NCBI GenBank assembly: GCA_963736425.1
Contig: CAVTOX010000017.1
Coordinates: 62,001-126,000, forward strand
Direction of reading: 5' to 3'
Length of the DNA: 64,000 nt
Origin: Prado023 sp963736425
GTDB lineage: Bacteria > Actinomycetota > Actinomycetes > S36-B12 > CAIYMF01
Part shown: in pieces, positions 18,299-26,800 of the stretch
Layout: each line of letters begins with the position of its first letter
Position numbering within the stretch: position 1 is the first letter of the stretch
Position numbers and translations under genes: made by a program
The notes under the pieces: generated by a model
Told to the model about the DNA's origin: nothing
The model's database searches: none
What the model saw: the letters and a program-made list of their open reading frames with translations, nothing else

Positions 18299-19219
18299 TC
18301 AGTCCCGATCCCACTCAGCGCGCGGGATGACGAACAGGTTCCTCTTCGGCTTGCGCTTGTCGCAGGCCACAAGCACATCGAGGTTGGGCATCACGACGAT
18401 CCCCTCGGGCTTGTGCGCAATCCCTGACAGTCGCCACATCATGATCGCCTCGAATGACCCGGCGAAGGGGTCGGCGGCGGGCTCCCTGCCGGCACGACGG
18501 CGACGGAGCGGCCCTGATCGCTGAGCAGGATCAGGTTGCCCGCGGGTCCGACCTCGGCATCGCTGAGGTCCGGACAGGCCGCGCGCATCTGCTCCGTGGG
18601 ATGCCACGCGGCCAGGAGAACCAGGGCCACCTCCTCCGCCGGTGGGGTGTTGCCGCCCTCCCACCATTGCTGGCCGGCATCCAGCCACCTGTCGCCGCCG
18701 AATCCCCCAGCCACGTCACCCGATGGACCGAACTCCAGCAGGGCGCCGGGATCCTTCTCCTTGACGATGAGAAGGTGCCCGTCCTTGAGCAGGACAACGC
18801 CCTCGGCGTGGGAACCGTCGGGATCACGCCACGACTCCCGCAGCGCGTCGGGCCCGACACCGTCGGGGATGTCGAGCGTGACGTGCGCCAGCACCCGTCG
18901 CTGCCGGGCATCGATGTACTCGGCACCGGCACGGGGACTCCTGCACCAACAGGACGCCCAGGGCGCCATCAACCGCGATGGCCTCCAGCTGGGGATCGCT
19001 CCTGGGGATCCGCGTTCCCTGCGCCTCGCGCAGACTCAGGGTCTGCCAGTCGAGGTCGTCGACCCCGTGGCCCACAGTCGCCCACGCGATGGTCGCCTCC
19101 CGGTCACCGATGGCGGCAACGGTCACCTCCCCGTCGCGGTTCCGGCCGATGGCCAGCCCAGAGACCTCCGCCAGCGGGACGGCGCCAACGGGCCGGGCCT
19201 CGACGTCGACGATGCGCAT
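18299..19219 (-). CDS. Hypothetical protein, phytase/esterase-like propeller (frame broken)
   Basis: A cytoplasmic protein of about 300 residues once two frame breaks (near 18945 and 18495) are repaired. Segments such as LAEVSGLAIGRNRDGEVTV, HAEGVVLLKDGHLLIVKEKD and HKPEGIVVMPNLDVLVACD repeat an E-G-(L/I/V) pattern found in beta-propellers of the esterase-like-phytase/SdiA-regulated type. The resemblance is by pattern only; activity is unknown. There is no signal peptide. It lies between the oxidoreductase and the ACT protein. Confidence 0.6.
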
Positions 19220-19295
19220 GTCCCCATCGTGGCGGATCCACGCGGGTCATGGATCACCGCCAGCAGTGAAGTGGCTGCCTGTGCTGTCCCATTCC

Positions 19296-19822
19296 TCATT
19301 CAGCGGACAGCGAGATGTCCACCATCAGCTCGTTGGCCAGCTCCTCGAGCACTGCCTGCAGGTCGGCGATCGGGACGGTCGGCGGTGCGAGCAGGGTCGC
19401 GGTCGCCTCGAACAGCATCCCGCCCGACCATCGGCGCCTCGCGGGTGGCGGTGTGCAGCTCCTCGATGCTGACCTGACGCGCTGCCAGGGCCCGGGAGAT
19501 GTCGTGCACGATCCCCGGCCGATCGGCGCCGACCAGCTCGAGGCTGAGACGGGTCAGGTCCGTGCTGACAGGCACCTCGTCGGCTGCTCGCTCGACGGTG
19601 ACGTCGAGCAGTCCCTCGGTCCCGAGCGGACCCAGCGCAGCCGATCAGGGCCTCGGCGCGGTCGTCGGGCACCGCCACGAGGACGATGCCGGCGAACTTG
19701 CCCGCCAGGCGCGCCATCTGGCTGCGCTCCCAGCTGCCGCCGTGGTCGGCGATGACGCCCGAGAGGGCAGAGACCAGACCGGATCGGTCGTCACCGATCA
19801 CCGTGAGCACGAGCGTCGCCAT
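19296..19822 (-). CDS. Two-ACT-domain protein, GcvR-like (frame broken)
   Basis: Protein of about 174 residues made of two ACT domains: ATLVLTVIGDDRSGLVSALS ... and LTRLSLELVGADRPGIVHDIS. ACT pairs of this type (GcvR group) bind amino acids, often glycine or serine, and regulate transcription or enzymes. Two single extra bases (near 19635 and 19430) interrupt the reading frame; removing them gives a continuous protein ending LMVDISLSAE. The ATG at 19822 lies 6 nt after TAGCCT. Divergent from the DUF2200 gene. Confidence 0.8.
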
Positions 19823-19828
19823 GCAGGC

Positions 19829-19834
19829 AGGCTA
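19829..19834 (-). promoter_or_regulatory. -10 element, leaderless start of ACT gene
   Basis: TAGCCT on the minus strand, 6 nt before the ATG at 19822. Confidence 0.55.
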
Positions 19835-19913
19835 CCGTCGGGAGCCGTGCCGTTCTGCCCACTCGTCGCACGGCGCTCCAGCACCGGCGGCGGGTGCCCT
19901 GAGCGCGAGTCGT

Positions 19914-19919
19914 TACGCT
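19914..19919 (+). promoter_or_regulatory. -10 element, leaderless start of DUF2200 gene
   Basis: TACGCT, 7 nt before the GTG at 19927. It forms a divergent pair with the ACT-gene promoter at 19829. Confidence 0.55.
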
Positions 19920-19926
19920 TCCGCCC

Positions 19927-20270
19927 GTGAGCAGGATCTTCACCACGAGCTTCGCCTCGGTCTACCCCCACTACGTGGCGAAGGTCGAGAAGAAGGGGCG
20001 CACGAAGGCCGAGTTGGATCAGGTGATCCAGTGGCTGACTGGCTTCGACGAGTCGGCGCTGAGTCGCCACCTTCGCCGCGGGCACGACCTTCGAGGGCTT
20101 CTTCGCCGACGCGCGGCTCAATCCGAATGCCTCGTTGATCACGGGGGTGGTGTGCGGGGTGCGCGTCGAGGACGTCGACGATCCCCTCATGCAGCGAGAT
20201 CCGCTACCTGGACAAGTTGGTGGACGAGCTCGCGAAGGGCAAGCCGATGGACAAGATCCTGCGGTGCTGA
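19927..20270 (+). CDS. DUF2200 family protein (frame broken)
   Basis: Small conserved cytoplasmic protein of unknown function (about 113 residues). The family signature is present: RIFTTSFASVYPHYVAKVEK, VIQWLTGF, FFADARLNPN, LITGVVCGVRVEDVDDPLMQ and IRYLDKLVDELAKGKPMDKIL. Two single extra bases (near 20062 and 20193) split it; both repairs fall between conserved blocks. The GTG at 19927 is a leaderless-type start. Confidence 0.85.
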
Positions 20271-20309
20271 GCGTCCGCGAGTCGGCGGCCTTCGGCTGGC
20301 CTCAGCCAG

Positions 20310-20744
20310 TCAGCCCGACGTGACGACCTCACCCACGACGACGCGGTCCGCGTCAGGCCGCGTCGGAGCCTGCTCCCCGGGACCTCCCAGGTCAGCCGTC
20401 CAGCCGGTGGACATGCTCGGGTCGGTGACGTCGCCGCCCCACGCCCGGTAGGCAGTCGTGGCCCCCATGAGCGTGGCGATCAGCCAGGCTGCAACGGCGG
20501 CGTCGTCCATCAGGCCGGGGATCGTGAGCAGGGCCTCGGGGACCAGGTCGATGGGCGCGATGATGTAGACCAGCGCGACGCCGATCATGGCCAGACGGCC
20601 CCGACCGAGTCCGTCGTAGCGGCCGCTGACGGTGTCCCGGACCAGGCCGGGCAGGGAGGCGACGCGCTGGCCGAAGCCCAACGGACCCTCGGACCTGGCG
20701 GCCGTTGCCGCCACTGTGTATGCAGCCTTGCGACGACGTGACAC
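20310..20744 (-). CDS. DUF1232 (YkvA-like) membrane protein
   Basis: A 144-residue protein with the DUF1232 core GRLAMIGVALVYIIAPIDLVPEAL, a hydrophobic helix ending in the conserved DLIPD-like turn (IDLVPE), followed by a second hydrophobic helix. The family is small, membrane-associated and of unknown function. The GTG at 20744 is chosen because GAGGAGG lies 5 nt upstream; an ATG 20 codons earlier has no such site. The tail is acidic and Gly/Pro-rich. Confidence 0.8.
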   Translation of the reverse strand: MSRRRKAAYTVAATAARSEGPLGFGQRVASLPGLVRDTVSGRYDGLGRGRLAMIGVALVYIIAPIDLVPEALLTIPGLMDDAAVAAWLIATLMGATTAYRAWGGDVTDPSMSTGWTADLGGPGEQAPTRPDADRVVVGEVVTSG

Positions 20745-20773
20745 GGGCTCCTCCTCGAGCGAGTACCTTTCCT

Positions 20774-20788
20774 CGGGGTACAACCCCG
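20774..20788 (-). other. Short hairpin between dnaB and DUF1232 gene
   Basis: CGGGGT / ACCCCG inverted repeat with a 3-nt loop, 121-135 bp beyond the dnaB stop. No T-tract; it may be a weak terminator or part of the DUF1232 leader. Confidence 0.3.
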
Positions 20789-20908
20789 GGGCACTCCGAT
20801 TCATACCCCGACGATCGCCAGTCCGATCCTCGCTGCGCTTCGTACTGCGGTGGCCCCGACCGTACGCAGCCGGGCGGTGCCTCCGCCCACGCGCATCTCG
20901 GCAGCCGC

Positions 20909-22274
20909 CTACATGGCGGCCATGTCGACGAACCTGCTGTAGTGCCCCTGGAAGGCGACGGTGATGGTGGCGGTGGGGCCGTTGCGGTGCTTGGCGACGA
21001 TGAAGTCGGCCTCACCGGCGCGGGGGGACTCCTTCTCGTAGGCGTCCTCACGGTTGAGCAGGATCACCACGTCGGCGTCCTGCTCCAGGGAGCCGGACTC
21101 GCGCAGGTCGCTCATCATCGGCTTCTTGTCCTGGCGCTGCTCCGGACCACGGTTGAGCTGCGCGATGGCGATCACCGGGACCTCGAGCTCCTTGGCCAGC
21201 AGCTTCAGCGCCCGGGAGAACTCCGCGACCTCCTGCTGGCGGGACTCGACCTTCTTCCCCGAGCTCATCAGCTGCAGGTAGTCCACGATCACCAGGCGCA
21301 GGTCGTGCTTCTGCTTCAGCCGCCGGCACTTGGCCCGGATCTCCATCATCGACATGTTCGGCGAGTCGTCGATGAACATCGGTGCCTCGACGATCGCCCC
21401 GGACTTGCGGGCCAGCTTCTGCCAGTCCGCATCCGACATCGTCCCCGGAGCGCATGTGCGCCAACGGCACCTGCGCCTCGGCGCTCATCAGGCGCATCAC
21501 GATCTCGTTGCGCGCCATCTCCAGGGAGAAGATCACACTCGTCAGCCCGTTCTTGATGCTCGCCGACCGGGCCAGGTCCAGGCCCAGCGTCGACTTACCG
21601 ATCGCCGGGCGGGCCGCGATGATGACCAGCTGCCCCGGGTGCAGCCCGTTGGTCAGCGCATCGAGGTCGGCGAACCCGGTGGGCACCCCCACCATCTGCC
21701 CACCGTGCGAGGCGATCGCCTCGATCTCGTTCAGGGTGCCGTCGAAGATGTCGCGCAGCGGGGAGTAGTCCTCACTCGTGCGCCCGCTGGTCAGGTCGTA
21801 CACCTCGGCCTGGGCCCGATCGACCAGGTCGTGCACGTCGCCCTCGGCGGCGTACCCCATCTGCACGATCCGCGTCCCGGCGGTGACCATCCGGCGCAGC
21901 ACCGCCCGCTCCGAGACGATCTCCGCGTAGTACGAGGCGTTCGCCGCCGTGGGCACCATCGACACCAGCGTGTGCAGGTAGGACGCCCCACCGATCCGCG
22001 CGATCTCCCCGGACTTGGTCAGCTCCCCGGCCACCATCACCGCGTCCGCCGGCTCACCTGCCGCGTACAGGTCCAGGATCGCCGAGTACACCGTCGCGTG
22101 CGCCGGGCGGTAGAAGTCCTCGACCTTCAACGACTCCACCACGTCGGCGATGGCGTCCTTGCTCAGCAGCATCGCCCCGAGCACCGCCGCCTCTGCAGCC
22201 ATGTCCGCAGGCGGCGTCCGGTCGAACGGTGCCCCTCCATCAGAGACCGACAGCTCCAGCTCAGCGACGCTCAT
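20909..22274 (-). CDS. dnaB: Replicative DNA helicase DnaB (frame broken)
   Basis: Hexameric helicase that unwinds DNA at the replication fork. The N-terminal primase-interacting domain (PPADMAAEAAVLGAMLLSKD) is followed by a RecA-type ATPase: Walker A ARPAIGKSTLGLDLA, Walker B-region LRLVIVDYLQLM, DnaB motif 4 LEVPVIAIAQLNRGPEQR and a C-terminal DADVVILLNRED segment. No intein is present. One extra G in a GGGG run near 21443 breaks the frame; removing it gives RSGTMSDADW and a continuous protein of about 454 residues. The ATG at 22274 has AGGAGGGGTGG before it. As an essential gene it must be intact in the cell. Confidence 0.93.
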
Positions 22275-22306
22275 CCCACCCCTCCTGGCCATCGGTCTAC
22301 ACCGGG

Positions 22307-22317
22307 GGTCCGACATC
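22307..22317 (-). promoter_or_regulatory. Recurring 11-bp upstream motif, copy 2
   Basis: GATGTCGGACC on the minus strand, 33-43 bp before the dnaB start. Confidence 0.5.
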
Positions 22318-22388
22318 GCGGGATGATGGTCCGCGACAGGTGCCCCGGGTGAACCTAGGCCCTCCTCACCACCCCGGAAAGCCCCCCC

Positions 22389-22397
22389 TGTGGATAA
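22389..22397 (-). promoter_or_regulatory. DnaA box 1
   Basis: TTATCCACA on the minus strand, a perfect consensus DnaA box. Confidence 0.7.
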
Positions 22398-22400
22398 CGG

Positions 22401-22409
22401 TGTGGACAA
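22401..22409 (-). promoter_or_regulatory. DnaA box 2
   Basis: TTGTCCACA on the minus strand, the preferred actinobacterial DnaA box, 12 bp from box 1 and in the same orientation. Confidence 0.7.
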
Positions 22410-22444
22410 GGTGTGTGACACGCGGCACACACGCCGGCCCGAGG

Positions 22445-22453
22445 TGTGGACAA
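22445..22453 (-). promoter_or_regulatory. DnaA box 3
   Basis: TTGTCCACA on the minus strand, 44 bp from box 2, same orientation. Confidence 0.7.
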
Positions 22454-22605
22454 CCTGGGTACGGAGAACGCTCCCCCGATCTCAACAAGACTCTGACCTG
22501 CGGTGATGCGTTCCCCACCCTGTGCGCTGAAGAAACTTGGGATGTTTCTTTCCGGTTACCCCGACGGTCGTTGGTCGCAGGCGTTGACGGTCCCTTTACA
22601 CCACA

Positions 22606-23139
22606 ATGGGGGTCGTGAGCACGCCGAGACCGCAGTTTTCCACAGCCGATCCGATCCGCGTCACGATGGTCTGCACCGGCAACATCTGCCGGTCGCCGAT
22701 GGCCGAGGCGATCCTGCGCGAGACCCTGAGGGGCACCGACCTCGAGGGCCGCGTGGTCGTCGACTCCGCCGGCACCCACAACTACCACGTCGGTGACGAC
22801 GCGGACGACCGCGCCCGACAGATCCTGGCCGAGAGCGGCTACACGATCAGCCACCGTGCGCGGCGCTTCGATCCGGCCTGGCTCGAGGACCGCGACCTGA
22901 TCCTCGCGATGGACGCCGGACACCTGCGGGAGTTGCGGTCGCTGGCCGCGCGACACGGCTCCCCCGACGCGAGCATCGTCGCCTTCCGGGACTTCGACCC
23001 CGAGGGCCCGGGCGATGTCCCTGACCCGTACTACGAGACGCTGGACGCCTACCGGCTCGTTCGCACGATGGTGGAGCGCTCGATGCCGGCTCTGATGGCG
23101 CACCTGCGCGCGATGGACGCCGAGCGGCGCGCCACCTGA
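22606..23139 (+). CDS. Low-molecular-weight protein-tyrosine phosphatase
   Basis: Cytoplasmic phosphatase of 177 residues. The P-loop VCTGNICRSP (CX5R) carries the nucleophilic Cys and the general-acid motif DPYYETLD is near the C-terminus; both are intact. In actinobacteria such enzymes (PtpA-like) act on protein or arginine phosphates; the target here is unknown. The ATG at 22606 is used; a GTG three codons later is an alternative. It reads convergently towards the L,D-transpeptidase gene. Confidence 0.9.
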   Translation: MGVVSTPRPQFSTADPIRVTMVCTGNICRSPMAEAILRETLRGTDLEGRVVVDSAGTHNYHVGDDADDRARQILAESGYTISHRARRFDPAWLEDRDLILAMDAGHLRELRSLAARHGSPDASIVAFRDFDPEGPGDVPDPYYETLDAYRLVRTMVERSMPALMAHLRAMDAERRAT

Positions 23140-23194
23140 GACCGCCGAGACCCCGCCGTCACCGTCGGCCCCGAGCGGTCACCGGAGCCGGCCG

Positions 23195-24743
23195 TCACCA
23201 GGCCCCGAACACCCTGACCAGCGGTGCCGTTGCCGACACCGCCGGCCTGCAGGGCATCGACGTCACGGTGCAGCATCCGCACGCACCCGTGGGACGCCGG
23301 GTAGGTCTTGACCAGCCGATCCGTGGCCGACCCGTGCAGTGCCTGCCCGCCGGAGAACTGCATGGGCTTGTACATCCGGGCCTCGGGGTAGATCGTCGAG
23401 TACCGCCACACATGATGGGTCATGAAGATCCGATGCGTCCCCACCCGCGTCCGGAAGCCCTTCTTGCCCGTGGTCGCGGCCATGACACGGCGGTACTCCC
23501 GGTTGGCGCCCACCCAGAACGCTGCCTGGCAGGTGATCGAGACGTTCACGCCGGTGACCATCGAGCCCTGGGCGGTGGGCAGGCCCCCGGTGGCCACGAT
23601 GGCCTTGGCCTCCGCCGCCGAAGGGGCCCTGCGGCTCACAGGTCGTCCGGTGACCGTCCGCCAGGCGCACACCGCGCGGCGGGTGCGGGCGTCGTAATGA
23701 CCGTCAGCGCTGCCTGTGGGCAGGCCCAGGCGGGCCAGTGCCGACTCGACGACCGCCTTGGACGGCGCGTCCCCGGCAGCGGGCGGCTCGGGCTGGGGTT
23801 TCGGCTTCGGCTTCGCGGCCGGGGTGCGGCGCTCGACGGTGACGGCGAGCGTCCCGGTGGTTGACGCACCCGTTGCATCGCGCACGGTGTAGCGGACGGT
23901 GGTGGTCCCGGTCCACGACTTCGGCGCGCGGAAGACGACCTTCGAGCCCGATCGCCTGGCGGTCCCGTGCTTGGCCTTGCCGACCTTCACCAGGGTGAAC
24001 GCGTCCCCGTCAGGGTCCGAGTCGTTGGCCAGCACCGGGATCCGGTAGGTGCGGCCCACCTTCACGCTGACCGCGTCCGTCACGGCCACCGGGGGCCGAT
24101 TGGGTGCCTTGACCACGTCCACGGTCACCGTGGACGCGGCCAGCCCACCCCGCGGGTCGGACACGACATAGGTGACCACCAGCGGCCCCACGAAGCCCGC
24201 AGCCGCACCGATCACGAGGCCCTGACTGTCGGCGGTCACCGTGCCCTCCCCGGCGCTCACGGTGGCTGATGCGACGGTCAGCCCCTCGCCGTCGGGATCC
24301 GAGTCGTTGGCGCGGGGGTCGACCTGCAGCTGGCCCCCGGAGTACATCTGGGCGACATCGGGGACCGCCACCGGAGCCTGGTTGAGCACGTCGACGGTGA
24401 TGGTGCCGGGGATGGGGGTCGTGCCATCCGAGACGACGTAGGTCAGGCTGAGGGGGGTTGATGTCCCCACCAGGGGGGTGATCACGACCTCCGCGCCCTC
24501 CACGCCCACTGCGGCCGATCCGCTCGTCACGGTCGGGACACCGATCAACTGCAGCGCAAGGCCGTCGGGAGAGGTGTCGTTGCTCACCGGGTTGATCCGG
24601 ACCGGGGCGCCGACAACGGTGCTGGCCGTGTCCGGGACCGCGACAGGGGGGCCGTTGGTTCCAGCGTGGGCGGGCGGGGCACCGACCATCCCCACCACCA
24701 TCGCCGCCGCCACAGCGGTGGTCCACCGCGTGCGCAGCCCCAT
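23195..24743 (-). CDS. Exported L,D-transpeptidase with Ig-like and peptidoglycan-binding domains
   Basis: Cell-wall enzyme that makes 3-3 cross-links. Order of parts: signal peptide (about 1-27), three Ig-like repeats each containing a PPVAVxD or NDSDPDG motif, a Pro/Lys-rich linker, a PG_binding_1 domain (VESALARLGLPTGSADGHYD), then a YkuD catalytic domain with SHGCVRM (catalytic Cys). Near 23230 one extra base shifts the frame; removing it gives the normal domain end LVRVFGAW and stop at 23195. Without repair the ORF runs on to 23049 and overlaps the phosphatase gene. The ATG at 24743 follows TACGCT by 6 nt (leaderless). Confidence 0.9.
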
Positions 24744-24749
24744 GACTCA

Positions 24750-24755
24750 AGCGTA
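24750..24755 (-). promoter_or_regulatory. -10 element, leaderless start of L,D-transpeptidase
   Basis: TACGCT on the minus strand, 6 nt before the ATG at 24743. Confidence 0.55.
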
Positions 24756-24796
24756 GGCAGGTGGTTCATGAACCGTCAATGACGACTCGACCACAT

Positions 24797-24824
24797 AGCG
24801 CAACCGCGGATTCTGGGCCTCAGC
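24797..24824. repeat. Possible degenerate dispersed-repeat remnant
   Basis: GCGCAACCGCGGATTCTGGG followed by CCTCAG resembles the right end of copy A (GCAAACCGCGATCTTGG, CCTC). Short and imperfect; listed as tentative. Confidence 0.3.
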
Positions 24825-24840
24825 GGATGCCCCCGACGCA

Positions 24841-24882
24841 GCAGGAGCGGGCCACCGGCATGATCCGGGGACCCGCTCCTGC
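24841..24882 (-). terminator. Terminator of the rpsF-ssb-rpsR-rplI operon
   Basis: Perfect 11-bp stem GCAGGAGCGGG / CCCGCTCCTGC just after the rplI stop. A long loop and no T-run, as is common in high-GC actinobacteria. Confidence 0.7.
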
Positions 24883-24899
24883 GGTGCTCGACGCGGCGA

Positions 24900-25349
24900 T
24901 CAGCTGGCCGCGACCACCTCGAGGGTGACCGTGGCCGAGACCTCCGGGGTCAGCGCGACCGTGGCGGTGTGCGTGCCCACCGACTTGATCGGCGCCGGGA
25001 GGGTGACCTTGCGCTTGTCCAGCGCCGGGCCACCGGCTGCCGAGACGGCCTCGGCGACGTCCGCGCCACCGATGGAGCCGAACAACCGGCCCCCGCCGCC
25101 GGCCTTGGAGACCAGCCGGATCGGCTTGGCCTCCAGTGCCGCCTTGATCTCCTTGGCGTGGTCGAGGTCGCGGACCTCGCGGGACGAACGCGCCCGCTTG
25201 ATCTGCACAACCTGCTTCTCGCCGCCCTTGGTCCAGCCGACAGCCAGGCCACGGGGGAGCAGGTAGTTGCGGCCGTAGCCGTCCTTGACCTCGACAACAT
25301 CGCCTGGCGCGCCGAGTCCCAGGACGTCGGACGTGAGGATGAGCTTCAT
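24900..25349 (-). CDS. rplI: Ribosomal protein bL9
   Basis: Large-subunit protein (149 residues) that binds 23S rRNA near the L1 stalk. The N-terminal signature MKLILTSDVLGLGAPGDVVE ... GYGRNYLLPRGLA is intact, followed by the long connecting helix and the C-terminal domain. Last gene of the rpsF-ssb-rpsR-rplI operon, with a strong hairpin after its stop. Confidence 0.97.
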   Translation of the reverse strand: MKLILTSDVLGLGAPGDVVEVKDGYGRNYLLPRGLAVGWTKGGEKQVVQIKRARSSREVRDLDHAKEIKAALEAKPIRLVSKAGGGGRLFGSIGGADVAEAVSAAGGPALDKRKVTLPAPIKSVGTHTATVALTPEVSATVTLEVVAAS

Positions 25350-25368
25350 CGTCGTGTCTCCTTCGGTC

Positions 25369-25605
25369 TCAGCGAGCAGTCGAGGTGTAGGGCAGAAGTG
25401 CGACCTCGCGGGCGTTCTTCACAGCCATGGCGATGTCGCGCTGGTGGCGCGTGCAGTTGCCCGACACCCGGCGCGCGCGGATCTTGCCGCGGTCGGAGAT
25501 GTACTTGCGCAGGGTCGGCACGTCCTTGTAGTCGACGGGTGCCGCGCCCTCCTTGCAGAACGCACAGGGCTTCTTCTTGAACTTCTTGACAACGGGCTTT
25601 GCCAT
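25369..25605 (-). CDS. rpsR: Ribosomal protein bS18
   Basis: Small-subunit protein (78 residues) that pairs with S6. It has CAFC near the N-terminus and a further NCTRHQRD cysteine/histidine motif, so it is of the zinc-binding (C+) type that in other actinobacteria has a Zur-controlled zinc-free paralogue. No such paralogue is in this window. Located between ssb and rplI. Confidence 0.96.
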   Translation of the reverse strand: MAKPVVKKFKKKPCAFCKEGAAPVDYKDVPTLRKYISDRGKIRARRVSGNCTRHQRDIAMAVKNAREVALLPYTSTAR

Positions 25606-25723
25606 CGTGGTGCTCCGTTTCTACGGATGCCCGGCGCGTGGCCGGGATGGTCGGTGTTGAGTGGATGCGGGCCGGTCGGCGGGGGCCGACCCGACCCGCG
25701 GTGAGGCGATCAGGGCGAAGTGC

Positions 25724-26245
25724 TCAGAAGGGCGGGGGCTGCTCATCGGCGAACCCGCCACCACCGGACTGGCTGGCCCACGGGTCATCGGAACGAGCAC
25801 CCTGCGAGCCGCCAGCGGAGCCGGCCTGGGAACCGCCGAAGCCGCCACCACCCTGGTTGCCGCCGAAGCCGTCGGAACGGGCCACGCGGTTGACCTTGGC
25901 GGTCGCGTAGCGCAGCGCCGGGCCCACCTCGTCGACGTCACACTCGACGCTGGTGCCCTTGCCGCCCTCGCGGGTGTCGTACTGACGCACCTTGAGCCGA
26001 CCGGTGACGACCACGCGGGTGCCCTTGGTCAGCGACTCGGCCACGTTCTCGGCGTACTGGCGCCAGACACTGCAGCGGATGAAGACGGTGTCGCCGTCCT
26101 TCCACTCGTTCGTGTTCTTGTCCAGCATCCGGTTGGTGGACGCCACGGTGAAGTTGGCGACGGCCTGCCCGGAGGGCGTGAACCGCAGCTCAGGATCTCC
26201 CGTGAGGTTGCCCACGACGGTGATCGGGATGTCCCCAGAAGCCAT
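25724..26245 (-). CDS. ssb: Single-stranded DNA-binding protein
   Basis: Coats single-stranded DNA during replication and repair. The OB-fold runs from residue 1 to about 110 (VVGNLTGDPELRFTPSGQAVANF), followed by a Gly/Ser/Gln-rich linker and the acidic C-terminal tip ending DEQPPPF that recruits partner proteins. Length 173 is typical for the main actinobacterial SSB. Second gene of the S6 operon, 10 bp after rpsF. Confidence 0.97.
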   Translation of the reverse strand: MASGDIPITVVGNLTGDPELRFTPSGQAVANFTVASTNRMLDKNTNEWKDGDTVFIRCSVWRQYAENVAESLTKGTRVVVTGRLKVRQYDTREGGKGTSVECDVDEVGPALRYATAKVNRVARSDGFGGNQGGGGFGGSQAGSAGGSQGARSDDPWASQSGGGGFADEQPPPF

Positions 26246-26255
26246 GGAGGCGCCC

Positions 26256-26552
26256 CTACCTGATCTCGGGACGCATGACCTTGGTGCGCAGCACCGACTC
26301 GTTCAGCCCAAGCTGACGGTCGAGCTCGCTCACCGAGGCCGGCGAGGCGTTGATGTCGAGGATCGCGTAGATGCCCTCGGACTTCTTCTTGATGTCATAG
26401 GCCAGACGACGACGGCCCCACACGTCCACAGACGTGACGGTGCCACCATCCTGTCGGATGACGTTGAGGAACGTGTCCAAGCTGGGGGAGACAGTGCGCT
26501 CATCCAGCTCGGGGTCGAGGATCACCATGATCTCGTAGTGGCGCGTGCTCAA
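26256..26552 (-). CDS. rpsF: Ribosomal protein bS6
   Basis: Small-subunit protein of 98 residues that binds S18 and 16S rRNA. Intact core MSTRHYEIMVILDPELDER and the DVWGRRRLAYDIKKKSEG region. The start codon is TTG at 26552, preceded by GGAGGTGG at a normal distance, an unusual start for a highly expressed gene. First gene of the rpsF-ssb-rpsR-rplI operon, with a leader of about 150 nt. Confidence 0.96.
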   Translation of the reverse strand: MSTRHYEIMVILDPELDERTVSPSLDTFLNVIRQDGGTVTSVDVWGRRRLAYDIKKKSEGIYAILDINASPASVSELDRQLGLNESVLRTKVMRPEIR

Positions 26553-26571
26553 GAACCCACCTCCTTCGGAC

Positions 26572-26664
26572 TCAAGCGGTCACGGTCCATCCGTGACAGG
26601 AGGGTTGCAGCGCCCTGGACGCGGCCGTCCCCCGGTCACGAATGGTGACGTAGGGGTCCGACAT
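26572..26664 (-). CDS. Possible 30-residue leader ORF upstream of rpsF
   Basis: Starts with ATG inside the recurring upstream motif and encodes MSDPYVTIRDRGTAASRA followed by 12 residues, ending 19 bp before the rpsF start. No strong ribosome binding site, so it may not be translated. Confidence 0.25.
   Translation of the reverse strand: MSDPYVTIRDRGTAASRALQPSCHGWTVTA
26579..26597 (-). other. Hairpin in rpsF leader
   Basis: Perfect 7-bp arms GTCACGG / CCGTGAC around a 5-nt loop, 15 nt before the rpsF ribosome binding site. A second small inverted repeat (GTCAC / GTGAC, 26635-26649) lies upstream. It could be an S6:S18 autoregulatory structure, not verified. Confidence 0.35.
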
Positions 26665-26665
26665 C
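26655..26665 (-). promoter_or_regulatory. Recurring 11-bp upstream motif, copy 3
   Basis: GATGTCGGACC on the minus strand, about 103-113 bp before the rpsF start. The flanks CGG...CCC also match copy 1. Confidence 0.5.
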
Positions 26666-26707
26666 CGCCAGTGACCATCCACAGCCATGGCGTGCCCAGA
26701 GACCGAC

Positions 26708-26713
26708 AGGGTA
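26708..26713 (-). promoter_or_regulatory. -10 element of rpsF operon
   Basis: TACCCT on the minus strand; it would give a leader of about 150 nt. Confidence 0.4.
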
Positions 26714-26787
26714 GCCCGCCATGCCCACGGGGAGGAAATCGTCGTCCGGGCGCCCCACCGGCCAGGGCTGATGGTGAGCGGGTCGGT

Positions 26788-26793
26788 AGCCTC
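26788..26793 (+). promoter_or_regulatory. -10 element, leaderless start of FemABX gene
   Basis: TAGCCT, 7 nt before the ATG at 26801. Confidence 0.55.
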
Positions 26794-26800
26794 AGCGCCA

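Larger units (their letters stand above)
22275..22605. other. 331-bp intergenic region with DnaA-box cluster
   Basis: The longest gene-free stretch in the window, between the divergent dnaB and phosphatase genes. It holds the recurring upstream motif (22307), three perfect DnaA boxes (22389-22453), a GTGTGTG / CACACAC inverted repeat (22411-22432) and an AGAAAC / GTTTCT inverted repeat (22531-22549). No ORF or RNA gene is apparent. Confidence 0.7.

Noticed and set aside
20909..22274. Intein or programmed frameshift in dnaB
   Set aside because: No intein motifs; the break is an extra G in a homopolymer, and many neighbouring genes have the same kind of defect.
22389..22453. This region as the chromosomal origin
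   Set aside because: Only three boxes and no dnaA or dnaN nearby; gene order puts oriC beyond the right edge of the window, past cwlM and parAB.
23049..23194. C-terminal extension of the L,D-transpeptidase overlapping the phosphatase gene
   Set aside because: Removing one base near 23230 gives the normal domain end and stop; the extension lacks domain character and overlaps a real gene.
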